From Amphibacillus sediminis NBRC 103570 (GTDB taxonomy: Bacteria; Bacillota; Bacilli; Bacillales; Amphibacillaceae): a DNA stretch of 64,000 nucleotides. The DNA is taken from NCBI RefSeq assembly GCF_001552275.1, contig NZ_BCQW01000010.1, forward strand, positions 1 to 64,000, read 5' to 3'. Positions within the stretch are counted from its first letter, which is position 1. Each line of letters opens with the position of its first letter. The position numbers were made by a program, and so were the translations under genes. The notes below the pieces were generated by a model. It was not told where the DNA came from. It did not search any database and was given only the letters and a program-made list of their open reading frames with translations. This document shows, in pieces, positions 8,957 to 18,832 of this stretch.

Positions 8957-9427
8957 CTAATTTAAATGTTCTCGGATATAATGTAAGGCCTGATCAACAT
9001 GACCCTCAACATCAACATTTCGATATACTTTTCGGATGATACCTTCTTGATCAATAATAAAAGTAGCACGTTCATTACCGTAATATTCCCGATCAGGTTT
9101 CTTTTTTAAAATCCAGACCCCAAATTCCTCGGCTAACTGATGTGCCTCATCAACAATTAACGTAAACGGTAGATTGTAACGGTCTTTAAATGCTTCATGA
9201 CTTTCTTTTGAATCAGGACTCACGCCAAGAATCACTGTATTTAAATCCTCAAAGCTTTCATGCAAATCACGAAACGAGCATGCTTCCGTTGTACATCCTG
9301 GTGTATTGTCTTTCGGGTAAAAATATAACACGATGTTCTGTCCTGGAAAATCAAGCAAAGATAGCTTGTCTCCATCACTTGTAACAAGTGGGAGATTTGG
9401 TACTTTATCGCCTTCTTGTATCGCCAT
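8957..9427 (-). CDS. bcp: Thiol peroxidase Bcp (peroxiredoxin Q)
   Basis: A 156-residue thioredoxin-fold peroxiredoxin of the Bcp/PrxQ class, reducing H2O2 and organic peroxides with thiols. Seen: YFYPKDNTPGCTTEACSFRD, which holds the peroxidatic cysteine and, five residues on, the resolving cysteine of atypical 2-Cys Bcp proteins; later RATFIIDQEGIIRKVYRNVDV. Corresponds to B. subtilis ygaF. The ATG start has GGAGGAG upstream. It lies between gsaB and perR as in B. subtilis, with a potassium channel gene and the cobalamin pair inserted around it. No good Per box is seen in its short upstream gap. Confidence 0.94.
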   Translation of the reverse strand: MAIQEGDKVPNLPLVTSDGDKLSLLDFPGQNIVLYFYPKDNTPGCTTEACSFRDLHESFEDLNTVILGVSPDSKESHEAFKDRYNLPFTLIVDEAHQLAEEFGVWILKKKPDREYYGNERATFIIDQEGIIRKVYRNVDVEGHVDQALHYIREHLN

Positions 9428-9480
9428 AGTATCTCCTCCTCTATAACTTATACAGATATCGTAACCAATTTTCAGTTATT

Positions 9481-9918
9481 TCACAAATAATCTGTATAGC
9501 GTTCTTCTCGATCTGGAAAATGTTTGAAGAAAACAATCCTTAAAAAGAAAGCTGCTGGTATTAAATACCCGATTAAAGCCTCAATTAAACTTAATGGCCG
9601 AGCTATGCCAATCGGTGTCATATCACCATAGCCTATGGTTAATAAGGTTGTCCCTGAGAAATAAATACTTTTTAGTAGCAACCCTAGAAAGTCTTCAGGG
9701 ACCGGCTGGTTATCAGTTAGCACTAAAACTTCATGATTGATTGCTAAAAGGGCATAGAGTAAGCCAAATCCGAATAAGATAATGCCGTACACGACAATTA
9801 AAGTGTAGAAAATTTCATAAGAGAAATAACCCCTTTGATAGCTTTTCCCACCAAAAAACTGTACCAAACTACTCATAATGATTCCCACAATTATCATGAT
9901 GGAAACGATAATCATCAT
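9481..9918 (-). CDS. Two-TM potassium channel family protein
   Basis: A 145-residue membrane protein with an N-terminal hydrophobic segment (1-20), a TM helix (about 37-60), a pore helix and selectivity filter TIGYGDM (about 98-104), and a final TM helix (about 108-130). TxGYGD is the K+ channel signature. No RCK/cyclic nucleotide domain follows, so it is a minimal pore subunit. It lies upstream of bcp on the same strand with a gap of only 53 bases, so cotranscription is likely. This gene is not in the corresponding B. subtilis block. Confidence 0.85.
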   Translation of the reverse strand: MMIIVSIMIIVGIIMSSLVQFFGGKSYQRGYFSYEIFYTLIVVYGIILFGFGLLYALLAINHEVLVLTDNQPVPEDFLGLLLKSIYFSGTTLLTIGYGDMTPIGIARPLSLIEALIGYLIPAAFFLRIVFFKHFPDREERYTDYL

Positions 9919-10080
9919 AAACCACTCCCTCGTAGCGCCATACCAAATGTCTCATAACTCACGATAAGATCAAGACTTACTTTAAAATATGAAATATAAT
10001 GTTAAAGTAGTCCAAGTTCGATTCCGATTCTAGTTTGATAATGTTATAATAATGACGATATTTACGATGGAGGTTTTTTA

Positions 10081-11388
10081 ATGGATTTTTCGCAATCAAT
10101 TGCATTACATGATGAAGCTCAACAACATATTGTAGGAGGCGTTAACTCACCTTCACGTGCGTATAAAGGAGTAGGGGGTGGCACTCCTGTTTATATGGAG
10201 CGTGGCTCTGGTCCGTACTTCTGGGATGTCGATGGTAATCAATATATTGATTATTTAGCGGCCTACGGACCGATCATTACTGGACACGCACACCCACATA
10301 TCACCAAAGCAATCAATAAAGCAGCTGAATCTGGTGTCTTATTCGGTACACCAACAAAGCTGGAAAACAAATTTGCCAAAATGTTAAAGGAAGCCATTCC
10401 TTCATTAGAAAAAGTACGCTTTGTTAATTCGGGTACAGAGGCCGTAATGACAACGATTCGTGTTGCTCGAGCCTTTACTGGACGTGAAAAAATAATTAAA
10501 TTCGCTGGCTGCTATCATGGACACAGTGATATCGTTCTTGTTCAAGCAGGCTCTGGCCCATCGACACTTGGCAATCCTGATTCTGCCGGCGTGACAAAGG
10601 GGACTGCTCAAGAAGTAATTACAGTTCCTTTTAACGATATTGAGGCCTATCGTCAAGCGCTTCAACGTTGGGGTGATCAAGTTGCAGCAGTATTAGTTGA
10701 ACCGATTGTAGGAAATTTTGGTATTGTAGAGCCTAAGCCAGGCTTTTTGGAGCAAGTTAATCAATTGACTCATGAAGCTGGCGCACTTGTTATTTATGAT
10801 GAAGTCATCACCGCTTTTCGGTTTACCTATGGTAGTGCACAGCAACTTTATGGAATTGAACCTGACCTTACTGCCCTCGGTAAAGTAATTGGTGGAGGGC
10901 TGCCAATCGGAGCTTACGGTGGTCGAGTTGATATTATGGAACAAGTCGCTCCGCTAGGTCCTGCTTATCAAGCTGGAACAATGGCTGGTAATCCCCTTTC
11001 TATGTCAAGCGGTATTGCCTGCTTGGAGGTGCTGCAGCAGCCTGGTATTTATCAAGAGCTTGATCGCTTAGGCGCGAAGCTACAAGATGGCATTGAAGCA
11101 GCAGCAGCCAAACACAAAATAAATTTAACCATAAATCGTTTAATGGGGGCATTGACTGTATATTTCACGAATAAAAAAGTAGAAAACTATGCAGATGCAG
11201 AAGCTACAGATAGTATAATGTTCGGTCGGTTTTTCCACCTAATGTTAAGACAAGGTATTAACTTGGCTCCATCTAAATTTGAGGCATGGTTTTTGACCAT
11301 CACCCATACAGATAAGGAGATTGAGGCTACTATCGAAGCAGTAGATCATGCTTTTCAAGAAATGAGTGATCAAAAATCGAACCATTAG
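10081..11388 (+). CDS. gsaB: Glutamate-1-semialdehyde 2,1-aminomutase GsaB
   Basis: A 435-residue PLP-dependent aminomutase converting glutamate-1-semialdehyde to 5-aminolevulinate for tetrapyrrole synthesis. Seen: [13 protein letters not shown] near the N-terminus, [27 protein letters not shown], the PLP aspartate in [11 protein letters not shown], and the PLP lysine in [17 protein letters not shown]. Full length. Synteny identifies it as gsaB, the paralogue of hemL. The ATG start follows GGAGG by 7 bases; a -10 TATAAT lies at 10045-10050. A terminator follows at 11569. Confidence 0.95.
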   Translation: MDFSQSIALHDEAQQHIVGGVNSPSRAYKGVGGGTPVYMERGSGPYFWDVDGNQYIDYLAAYGPIITGHAHPHITKAINKAAESGVLFGTPTKLENKFAKMLKEAIPSLEKVRFVNSGTEAVMTTIRVARAFTGREKIIKFAGCYHGHSDIVLVQAGSGPSTLGNPDSAGVTKGTAQEVITVPFNDIEAYRQALQRWGDQVAAVLVEPIVGNFGIVEPKPGFLEQVNQLTHEAGALVIYDEVITAFRFTYGSAQQLYGIEPDLTALGKVIGGGLPIGAYGGRVDIMEQVAPLGPAYQAGTMAGNPLSMSSGIACLEVLQQPGIYQELDRLGAKLQDGIEAAAAKHKINLTINRLMGALTVYFTNKKVENYADAEATDSIMFGRFFHLMLRQGINLAPSKFEAWFLTITHTDKEIEATIEAVDHAFQEMSDQKSNH

Positions 11389-11568
11389 GAAAAATAACTT
11401 AGGACCAGATCATTATTTTCTGAGTTTTATGCATAATTATGAATATTTATTATATTTTGAATTGATTATCAGTTTGAAATGTGCTATGCTATTTTTGAAA
11501 ATTTATTTTTCAACTCATGCTTTATTTGTCAAAATTGTATGACTTCCCTTCAAAGCATGAAAGTACTT

Positions 11569-11606
11569 GGCCTTTTCAGAGATAATCTCCGAAAAGGTCC
11601 TTTTTT
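11569..11606 (+). terminator. gsaB terminator
   Basis: GGCCTTTTC (11569-11577) pairs with GAAAAGGTCC (11591-11600), with further pairing of AGAGA with TCTC, followed by six Ts. The 180 bases between the gsaB stop and this hairpin hold no gene. Confidence 0.8.
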
Positions 11607-11675
11607 ATTAGAATTGAAATCAAGAAGAAAAGTGATATAATTCGATTTTCGTTGAAAGAAGGGAGCACTGATCAG

Positions 11676-12752
11676 ATGAGATTAGGTGCTAGAATATTTA
11701 AAACAGGCTTAGCTGTAGCAATTGCCCTCTATGCGGCAGCATTGATTGGCTTTCCATCAACTGTATTTGCTGGATTTGCGGCTGTTTTTGCGATGCAGCC
11801 ATCCATATATCAATCATTTAAAACGATTGTCAAGCAATTGCAGGCCAACTTGGTCGGAGTTTGTACGGCAACCATCATCTCCTATATTATCGGTAACGAT
11901 CCGGTCGTCGTAGGCTTTGCGGTTGTCATTGTGATTAGTCTTTGTAGATTTTTCAAGCTTGAAAAAAGCGCCGTTTCAATTGCTTTGATTGCGGTTATTT
12001 CGGTCATGGAGAGAACAGATATGGAAATCTATCAGTTTGCTTTCTTGCGCTTTTCTTCCTTAATGCTCGGAATCGTTTCGGCATCTTTAGTTAATTTATT
12101 GTTTTTGCCTCCTAAATACGAGACAACATTATTTCAATATATTGAGCATATCACAGGGGAGATTTTGCAATGGCTAAGGGTTACGATTCGCCATCTCTCT
12201 GATGATCCATCATTGAAAAAAGAGATGAAACAAATAAACGGTGAAATCCGAAGAATGGATGAGCTATATTCACTTTTCTCAGAGGAAAGAGTATACTTCC
12301 AAAAAAATCGTTTATTAAGGGCTCGTAAGCTTGTCGTATTTCGCCAGCTCATTAAAGTCACGCATAAAAGCTTTGCTGTGCTTAAAGCCATTCAAAGTGT
12401 AGATAACCGAGCTAATCTGATTCCGGAACAAGTGCGAGACAAATTAGTACAAGAAATTGATCTTGCCATTCATGCCCATGAGCATTTGCTACTCGGTTTT
12501 ATGCGTAGGATTAAACGTAGTGAGCAACAACACGTCCATCACCTTACTGATTCAAACATACCAGAATTAGTTGATAGCTTGCTTGATATGTACCAACGAA
12601 ACGATACCGACTACCTGACTTTCTTACCATTGGCTACAACCTTAATCACATATCATCAAGAATTAACACATTTACAAACCTTGTTAAATAGCTATGAACA
12701 ATTCCATGGTGAGGAAAAACTTGAGATTATTCCATCACGAAAGCTTGAGTAA
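11676..12752 (+). CDS. ygaE: Aromatic acid exporter family membrane protein (YgaE-like)
   Basis: A 358-residue membrane protein with five or six hydrophobic helices in the first 150 residues (LGARIFKTGLAVAIALYAAA, FAGFAAVFAMQPSI, PVVVGFAVVIVISL, FLRFSSLMLGIVSASLVNLLF) and a helical, charged cytosolic C-terminal half. This is the ArAE_1/DUF939 layout; family members are putative exporters with no proven substrate. The start ATG at 11676 follows GGGAG by 9 bases; a TTG 24 bases earlier has no ribosome site. Position next to gsaB matches B. subtilis ygaE. Confidence 0.82.
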   Translation: MRLGARIFKTGLAVAIALYAAALIGFPSTVFAGFAAVFAMQPSIYQSFKTIVKQLQANLVGVCTATIISYIIGNDPVVVGFAVVIVISLCRFFKLEKSAVSIALIAVISVMERTDMEIYQFAFLRFSSLMLGIVSASLVNLLFLPPKYETTLFQYIEHITGEILQWLRVTIRHLSDDPSLKKEMKQINGEIRRMDELYSLFSEERVYFQKNRLLRARKLVVFRQLIKVTHKSFAVLKAIQSVDNRANLIPEQVRDKLVQEIDLAIHAHEHLLLGFMRRIKRSEQQHVHHLTDSNIPELVDSLLDMYQRNDTDYLTFLPLATTLITYHQELTHLQTLLNSYEQFHGEEKLEIIPSRKLE

Positions 12753-12778
12753 TGCTTCATAAAGCTAAATCAAATAGT

Positions 12779-12911
12779 AGCTGGGACAAAAGAGTAATTA
12801 GATAAGAAAAATCCGAACATCAATGCCGCAATGCTTCTAACGCTTCGGCAAAGCACTTCGCTTAGTTCAGATGTTCGGATACTCAGTTTCATTATTTAGT
12901 TATGTCCCAGC
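12779..12911. mobile_element. MITE with GGCTGGGACA terminal repeats (copy 1)
   Basis: Left end AGCTGGGACAAAAGAGTAAT, right end (reverse complement) GGCTGGGACATAACTAAATA. Inside, ATCCGAACATC (12811-12821) pairs with GATGTTCGGAT (12870-12880). No coding potential. The same termini and inner repeat recur at 43985-44319. Confidence 0.75.
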
Positions 12912-12966
12912 CCCTTTTATTTTTTCAAGTATGCGACAATCGAGTTTATCACACGCTCTTTCCCTA

Positions 12967-14724
12967 TTAGGGAGTGGGTTGTTCTAGGTGCTGAACTTGA
13001 TAGAGATCGTAATAATGTCCACGCTGTTCCATTAATTGCTGATGATTACCTTGTTCAGCAATCTCTCCTTGATTTATCACAATAATTCGGTCAGCATGCG
13101 TGATGGTTGAGAGTCGATGAGCGACGATAAATGTCGTACGATTCGCAGCAAGCTTTTCTATCGCCTCTTGAATCAAATGCTCACTTTCAAGGTCTAATGC
13201 TGAAGTCGCTTCATCCAAAATTAAAATTGGTGGATTTTTTAAAAAGACACGTGCTATCGCAATGCGTTGCTTTTGCCCACCAGAAAGCTTGACACCACGC
13301 TCTCCTACAAGAGTTTGATAACCTTGTGGTAATGCCTCAATAAAATGATGAGCATTGGCGGCTTTAGCGGCCTGAATCACCTGTTCATTGGAAGCATCAG
13401 GATCTCCCATTCGGATATTCACTGCAATTGACTCACTGAACAAAATATTATCTTGCAATACCATCCCGATTTGATCCCGCAATGAGCGAGCTTGAACCGA
13501 TTTTATGTCAATCCCGTCAATTCGAATCGCTCCAGAAGTTACCTCATAAAACCTAGGAATCAAACTAATTAAAGTTGATTTACCTCCACCACTTATTCCG
13601 ACCAAGGCAATCGTTTCGCCCTTATTGACATGTAAATCAATATCCTTCAATACACTTACTTCATCCTCCTGGTATTGAAAATGGACATGATCGAATTCGA
13701 TTTCTCCTTTAACAGGTGGCATGGCTTGAGCATTTTTATCATCTTTAATGTCATACTCTTGATCAATAAATTCATAGACGCGATCCATTGAAGCAATCGA
13801 TTGAACAAGAGTGGTTGATGAGGAGATTAACCGTCTTAATGGTGCATAAACTCGATCCATATAGCTGACAAACGCCACCATAGTCCCAAGCGATAGACCA
13901 CTGGTGATAACAAAATAGCCAGCGAAACCAACTACAACAAGAGGCCCTAAGTCGGTGACAGTATTCATAACAGCAAATGTTCGGGCGTTCCACTCGGTAT
14001 GGCTAAGAGCTTGATTAAGAAAACGTTGATTACGCTTGGTAAATTGTTTTTGCTCGTAATCCTCCAATGCAAAGCTACGAGTAACAGGAATCCCCTGGAC
14101 ACGTTCATGGAGATGTCCTTGCACCTCTGCTAAAGCTTGAGAGCGTTGACGTGTCAATTTTCTTAAGCGGCCATAAAATATTCGAACTGCTAGCGCATAG
14201 ACTGGAAATAGAGCAAGCGAAATAAAGGTTATTTTAGCATCCATGGTAAACATAATGATCATGGCAATCACAATGGTTGTCATATCGAGCCAAATATTCA
14301 TCAGGCCAGTCATAATGAAATCCTTCGTTTGTTCAACATCGTGGATGACGCGTGAAATGATTTCACCCGTCTTCGATTTAGCATAAAAACCTAAGCTAAG
14401 TTTTTGGATATGATCAAACAATTGCTCACGAATATCAAAAAGGACTTTATTCCCAACCCATTGTGCTAAGTATTGTCTAAAATATTCAACAGGTGGACGG
14501 ATCACAGCAAAAATAATGAAAGCAATAAATAAAAGCCAAAACAACTGGTCCAGCCTTTCGCTAACCGATAGATTTGGTACAGTCACAATATCATCAATGA
14601 TATATTTAACGAATAAAGGCATTAGTAATGGGATAGCAAATTTAATTATTCCGATAATGATCGTTAGAAGAATCCGCCATTTATATGGTTTTACAAAGGA
14701 TAAATACCTACGGATACTACTCAT
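12967..14724 (-). CDS. ygaD: ABC transporter, fused permease and ATPase (YgaD-like)
   Basis: A 585-residue half-transporter of the MsbA/LmrA exporter type: six TM helices in residues 1-310 (start [16 protein letters not shown]), then an ATPase with Walker [11 protein letters not shown]-loop, signature LSGGQKQR, Walker [13 protein letters not shown] and the H-loop AHRLST. The start at 14724 follows AAAGGAG by 9 bases; an upstream in-frame start at 14778 lacks a ribosome site. Placed as ygaD by synteny with ygaC and ygaE. Family members export lipids or drugs as homodimers; the substrate here is unknown. Confidence 0.9.
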   Translation of the reverse strand: MSSIRRYLSFVKPYKWRILLTIIIGIIKFAIPLLMPLFVKYIIDDIVTVPNLSVSERLDQLFWLLFIAFIIFAVIRPPVEYFRQYLAQWVGNKVLFDIREQLFDHIQKLSLGFYAKSKTGEIISRVIHDVEQTKDFIMTGLMNIWLDMTTIVIAMIIMFTMDAKITFISLALFPVYALAVRIFYGRLRKLTRQRSQALAEVQGHLHERVQGIPVTRSFALEDYEQKQFTKRNQRFLNQALSHTEWNARTFAVMNTVTDLGPLVVVGFAGYFVITSGLSLGTMVAFVSYMDRVYAPLRRLISSSTTLVQSIASMDRVYEFIDQEYDIKDDKNAQAMPPVKGEIEFDHVHFQYQEDEVSVLKDIDLHVNKGETIALVGISGGGKSTLISLIPRFYEVTSGAIRIDGIDIKSVQARSLRDQIGMVLQDNILFSESIAVNIRMGDPDASNEQVIQAAKAANAHHFIEALPQGYQTLVGERGVKLSGGQKQRIAIARVFLKNPPILILDEATSALDLESEHLIQEAIEKLAANRTTFIVAHRLSTITHADRIIVINQGEIAEQGNHQQLMEQRGHYYDLYQVQHLEQPTP

Positions 14725-14917
14725 TTGATCGACTCTCCTTTCTCCACACAACAAAGTCTTGTCATCTTTTACTGACAAGACTAAGCGATCTTCTTATTGA
14801 GGCTTTGCAAAATGTCACTAGCTGATATGCAGTTTCTCAATTGTTTTTTACTAACGCATATGCTTAAAATGGTAAAACTCCTGCTAATCATTTAGCGACT
14901 TTTTTGATTACACATTC

Positions 14918-15451
14918 TTACAAGCGATAGGTTAAAAAGAGCTCGTACAATTGTTCAATTAATTCATGTGAAAAAGGACCCTTTCTTTGCCTAATCATAA
15001 AAGTTAGGTGATTTACATTGTCCCACAAGATGCGGTCAAGAACACCTGGATATTTCATTTGCTTTCGATGCTGTTCATACTCATCCTCATCAAGTAATGT
15101 ATAGGTCATATCCGGAAACACCTTTACATCAAGATCATAATCGATATACTTAACGGCACCTGATTCAAACACATATGGAGAGCTCATGTTACAATAATAG
15201 TGAATTCCATCTGTACGTAGCATACTGATGACGTTAAACCAATGTTTGGTATAAAAAAAACAAATCGCTGGTTCCCGGGTGAGCCAGGAGCGACCATCAT
15301 TTTCGGTTACCCGTGTTCGATCATTCGCACCAATGACACGTGTGCTTGTTGCTTTTAGGATCGTTGTTTCCTGCCAAGTACGATGGAGTTGCCCATTATG
15401 CTTATAGCTCTGAATCTGTATGGGTAATCCGGGTTTTGGGCCAGCCATCAT
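14918..15451 (-). CDS. ntdP: Nucleoside tri-/diphosphate phosphatase NtdP (YgaC, DUF402)
   Basis: A 177-residue DUF402 protein of the NtdP type, the size of B. subtilis YgaC and its staphylococcal relative, which hydrolyse nucleoside tri- and diphosphates. Seen: [20 protein letters not shown] near the N-terminus, the Asn/Asp-rich [11 protein letters not shown], and the metal-binding [14 protein letters not shown] followed by DEDEYEQH. The carboxylates of the last two are the expected Mg2+ ligands. Position next to ygaD and sspE is conserved. ATG start with GAGG upstream. Confidence 0.88.
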   Translation of the reverse strand: MMAGPKPGLPIQIQSYKHNGQLHRTWQETTILKATSTRVIGANDRTRVTENDGRSWLTREPAICFFYTKHWFNVISMLRTDGIHYYCNMSSPYVFESGAVKYIDYDLDVKVFPDMTYTLLDEDEYEQHRKQMKYPGVLDRILWDNVNHLTFMIRQRKGPFSHELIEQLYELFLTYRL

Positions 15452-15622
15452 ATCAACCTCTCTGTAACTAATAACTACTCTTATTATAAACGTTCTTTAA
15501 ATAAAAGAAAACAAATTGAATCATTCTGCCACTGCGCCTACATTTAAAAAAAACTCGGCATCCTTCAATAGCAAGTACCGAAGTTTTACTTATCCTATCG
15601 ACAAACACAAAATAATAATCGA

Positions 15623-15808
15623 ATAAAGTGAAACTTCGTTCATTGGGGGCCATTCACTGAACGTTAGTTGAACCAATCGGGCCGTTACTGGCTGTTACAT
15701 CTCCCACTTAGACATGACGCGTCCCCTTATTTTTTCCAGTCAGAGGCTTACAAAAGCCATTCGATGGGGCGAGTAATCGCAAACCCAGCCAGTTACACTG
15801 CGATAAAA
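15623..15808 (-). mobile_element. R1 element copy D (short form)
   Basis: R1 with the short terminal loop (arms CATTGGGGG/CCATTCACTGAAC). It is flanked at its 5' end by TTTTTAT and lies between ntdP and the sspE terminator. Confidence 0.75.
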
Positions 15809-15934
15809 AGGATTGACAAAATCAGATCTATTTGATGTTCTAAAAATTAAGGATCTTCGATTGGTACCTTATCAATCTTCAGTACATCTTTGGGAATTAA
15901 ATGCTCAGCAAATCCTTCCCCTATACCCAACCAT

Positions 15935-15969
15935 AAAAAGAGCTCTCGCCACAGACGAAAGCTCTTTTT
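15935..15969. terminator. sspE terminator (bidirectional)
   Basis: AAAAAGAGCT and its complement AGCTCTTTTT form the base of a 15-bp stem with G-U pairs and a 5-nt loop. A-run and T-run at both ends. It lies 20 bases past the sspE stop. Confidence 0.75.
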
Positions 15970-15987
15970 ATGCGATATATCGGGATG

Positions 15988-16167
15988 TTACTGCTTATTT
16001 TGTTGCGATTGTTGATTTTGTTTTCTTACTTGTTGTGTATCGGTTTCAGAAGCAAATTCAGTCCCGAATTGTCCTTGACCTTGTTGTGCTTGTTGGTTTT
16101 GACGTTTAACGTGCTGAACATCTGTTTTTTGAGTTTGGTTTTGATTTTGGTTTTGATTTCTAGCCAT
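15988..16167 (-). CDS. sspE: Gamma-type small acid-soluble spore protein SspE
   Basis: A 59-residue protein, 40 per cent Gln/Asn: MARNQNQNQNQTQKTDVQHV, then a repeat pair VKRQNQQAQQ and VRKQNQQSQQ around the germination-protease-type site FGTEFASET. This is the layout of gamma-type SASP, a spore-core amino-acid store degraded at germination. Shorter than B. subtilis SspE (84) because it has less of the repeat. The ribosome site GGAGGTGAT is excellent. A weak sigma-G-like pair (GCATA at 16214-16218, CATTAAT at 16188-16194) is upstream. It shows that the organism forms endospores; position between ygaC and mutY is conserved. Confidence 0.92.
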   Translation of the reverse strand: MARNQNQNQNQTQKTDVQHVKRQNQQAQQGQGQFGTEFASETDTQQVRKQNQQSQQNKQ

Positions 16168-16227
16168 TTTATATCACCTCCACATCGATTAATGTAACCA
16201 ATTTCGTGATTAATATGCTAGAAAAAT

Positions 16228-17316
16228 TCAACAGTCTAATAACTGTTGGATGACTTTTTGATGCGATACCGGAAATGGGAATTCACTTAATTGATCTCTA
16301 GTAACAAGTCGTTGCTCATCGGCATGCTCACTCAAATCAGCTACATGGATATGGAAAACTGACAACTGCCAAATAACATGTGAAAATACGTGCTTGACAG
16401 GCTCAAGCATTTTAACTTTGGATGCTTCTACTCGAAAGTATTCTTCAACAAAAGGGCGAATAAAATCTGGATCGATATTTTTTGGTTCAATCATTGGAAA
16501 TTGCCAAAGCTGTGCTAATAAACCTGTTTCAGGTCTTTGTTCAATTAGTATTTCTCCAGCATTATTTTCGATAACAAACACATAATAATGTAAAGTCTTT
16601 TGTTTTTTTGCTGTTGATTTAACTGGAAGTTGAGCTTGAATATCTTCCTTATACGCCTTACAGTAGTCTTGAACTGGACAATTAAAACAATCGGGGTTTT
16701 TAGGACGGCATATTAGCGCTCCTAACTCCATCAAACCTTGATTAAAGCTTGAAGGATCATCTTTTGATATGATCTCCCTGACAATAGCTTCTATTCCTTT
16801 CCTTGTTCTGGCTTTCGCAATATCAGCTTCAATTTTTAATAGGCGGGATAATACCCGCATGACATTACCATCGACGGCTGGCTCTGGTTGATTAAAGGCA
16901 ATACTCATTATAGCTCCTTGTGTATACGGACCTATCCCTTTCAAACGACTGAGTTGTTCACGATCTGCAGGAACCTTGCCTTGATATTTTTCCTGTACTT
17001 CCTGAACGGCTGACTGAAGATTGCGTGCTCGTGAATAATAACCAAGGCCTTCCCAAGCCTTTAAGACATCTTGCTGATCGGCTTGCGCAAGCGCAGTTGG
17101 CGTTGGAAATTTTTCGATAAACCGGTTAAAGAAAGGAATCACTGTATCAACCTGTGTTTGTTGGAGCATAATTTCTGAGACCCAAACTTTATACGGATCT
17201 TGATCTAGACGCCATGGTAAATCACGCTTATTTTGCTTAAACCAATCTACAAGAGCTGATTGGAAAGCTTTTGTGTCAAAATTCTTGATATATGTCATAT
17301 ACTCTTGTAATTTCAT
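16228..17316 (-). CDS. mutY: A/G-specific adenine glycosylase MutY
   Basis: A 362-residue DNA glycosylase removing adenine mispaired with 8-oxoguanine. Seen: LPWR near the N-terminus, the catalytic glutamate in WVSEIMLQQTQVDTVIPFF, the helix-hairpin-helix LKGIGPYTQGAI, the catalytic aspartate in AVDGNVMRV, and the [4Fe-4S] cluster C-x6-C-x2-C-x5-C (CRPKNPDCFNCPVQDYC). A NUDIX-like C-terminal domain (about 235-360) for 8-oxoG recognition follows. Corresponds to B. subtilis yfhQ. ATG start with GAGG 11 bases upstream; an in-frame ATG six codons later is an alternative. Confidence 0.95.
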   Translation of the reverse strand: MKLQEYMTYIKNFDTKAFQSALVDWFKQNKRDLPWRLDQDPYKVWVSEIMLQQTQVDTVIPFFNRFIEKFPTPTALAQADQQDVLKAWEGLGYYSRARNLQSAVQEVQEKYQGKVPADREQLSRLKGIGPYTQGAIMSIAFNQPEPAVDGNVMRVLSRLLKIEADIAKARTRKGIEAIVREIISKDDPSSFNQGLMELGALICRPKNPDCFNCPVQDYCKAYKEDIQAQLPVKSTAKKQKTLHYYVFVIENNAGEILIEQRPETGLLAQLWQFPMIEPKNIDPDFIRPFVEEYFRVEASKVKMLEPVKHVFSHVIWQLSVFHIHVADLSEHADEQRLVTRDQLSEFPFPVSHQKVIQQLLDC

Positions 17317-17335
17317 TATGTACTCATCCTCGTAT

Positions 17336-17587
17336 TATAAAGTGAACCTTCGTTCAGTGGGGGGTTGACGCATAGGATGTGCTCGTACAAACGTTGCGGC
17401 ACAACGTCGCGAACTTCGTCAGCTTCCTCTCCCCACTGAACGTTAGTTGAACCAATCAGGGCCGTTACTGGCTGGTGGATCTCCCACTTAGACATGACGT
17501 TTTCACTAATTTCTTAAAGTGGGAGTCTTACAAAAGCCCTTCGATGGGGCGTGTAATCGCAGCCCCAGCCAGTTACACTGCGATAAA
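17336..17587 (-). mobile_element. R1 element copy E (long form)
   Basis: Full-length R1 with variable loop, between mutY and yfhP. It begins only 20 bases from the mutY start codon, so it could replace or supply the mutY promoter region. Confidence 0.8.
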
Positions 17588-17696
17588 TTATAATAACCAC
17601 GTTTAATTCAATAAAAAAATGGCTACTAATAACTATAGCACACATTTAACTTAATGATTAAAAATGTATATTAATCTTCGGAAGGGGCGAGTGAAC

Positions 17697-18677
17697 ATGG
17701 ATACCGGTACCCATATTGCAATGGGAGTCGCAATTGGTGGTATGGCAACGCTTGATCCCGCTATACAAAATAATCCTCTTTTATTTGGTGCTGTTATGAC
17801 CGGAACAATTATCGGTTCACAGGCACCTGATTTTGACACCATTCTTAAATTTAAAAGCAATGCTGTTTATTTACGGCATCACCGTGGTATTACCCATTCC
17901 CTCCCTTTAATCATTATTTGGGGGTTGTTGATTTCCGGTATTATTTATTTAATCATACCTAAACTACCATTCATCGTCCTTTGGCGCTGGATAGCACTGG
18001 CTGTATTTTTACATGTGTTTGTTGATATTTTTAATGCATATGGAACACAAGCATTACGGCCATTTACTAATAAATGGATTGCCCTCGGTTTTATTAATAC
18101 CTTTGATCCAATTATCTTTGGTAGTCATCTTATCGGTATTGCACTTTGGTTGTTTGGCTTTAACCCTGCCATAACCTTTCTTACCATATATCTACTACTT
18201 GTCTTCTACTACTTAAAAAGATATTGGCAAAAAAAAGCACTTGAAAAGAAGGTTACACTCTATTATGGAAAGGTAGAAGATATTTACACATCGCCAACAA
18301 TTAAACAAAACATTTGGCGATTAGCCATTAAGACCGAAGATAGTTTCTATGTCGCTAGGGCAATTGAAGGAAATATCCAAATAGTCGACCACTTTCAGCG
18401 TATCCCGATCCCTAATAATAAAATAATGGCAACGGTTAAAACAGATAAAAACGTAGCAGCCTTTCTATCCTTCTCATCTATCTATCGTTGGGAACAAATC
18501 GAGTACGCCGATTATACAGAAGTACGCTTTATTGATCTACGCTATCGCGCTAAAGACCACTATCCCTTTGTTGCCGTTGTAAAAATAACTGATGATCTGA
18601 AAATTATTAGTTCTTATACCGGTTGGGTTTTCTCTGAAGCAAAGCTTCAGGACAAATTAATCATTGAAGATATTTGA
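17697..18677 (+). CDS. yfhP: Metal-dependent membrane hydrolase YfhP (YdjM/DUF457 family)
   Basis: A 326-residue membrane protein with an N-terminal metal-binding signature (MDTGTHIAMGVAIGG and later QAPDFDTI...RHHRGITHSLP, where His and Asp residues are the expected zinc ligands), about four TM helices to residue 180, and a soluble C-terminal half. The family is described as LexA-binding, inner-membrane-associated putative hydrolase; the activity is unproven. The ATG at 17697 follows AAGGGG by 8 bases. Conserved neighbour of mutY and recX in Bacillus. Confidence 0.88.
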   Translation: MDTGTHIAMGVAIGGMATLDPAIQNNPLLFGAVMTGTIIGSQAPDFDTILKFKSNAVYLRHHRGITHSLPLIIIWGLLISGIIYLIIPKLPFIVLWRWIALAVFLHVFVDIFNAYGTQALRPFTNKWIALGFINTFDPIIFGSHLIGIALWLFGFNPAITFLTIYLLLVFYYLKRYWQKKALEKKVTLYYGKVEDIYTSPTIKQNIWRLAIKTEDSFYVARAIEGNIQIVDHFQRIPIPNNKIMATVKTDKNVAAFLSFSSIYRWEQIEYADYTEVRFIDLRYRAKDHYPFVAVVKITDDLKIISSYTGWVFSEAKLQDKLIIEDI

Positions 18678-18719
18678 GCTAGCCATCGATTGAAAGTCAG
18701 TCGTTATTGAAACAGCATA

Positions 18720-18763
18720 AAAAATGGTTCCAAACATTAACTGGATCGTTTGGAACCATTTTT
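18720..18763. terminator. Shared terminator between yfhP and recX
   Basis: AAAAATGGTTCCAAAC pairs perfectly with GTTTGGAACCATTTTT over a 12-nt loop. The stem serves both convergent genes. Confidence 0.9.
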
Positions 18764-18832
18764 GTAGGATTGCGATTGATTAGTGATCGCTGTACCCCAG
18801 ATCAAAATATATTCTTGATAGAAAACAGCTAA

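Noticed and set aside
10021-10060. Possible Per box upstream of gsaB
   Set aside because: The AT-rich match to TTATAATNATTATAA is too weak to separate from the -10 region.
15813-16109. Plus-strand frame across the sspE terminator and gene
   Set aside because: It is antisense to sspE and its terminator, lacks a ribosome site, and its apparent MFS-like start is too short to support.
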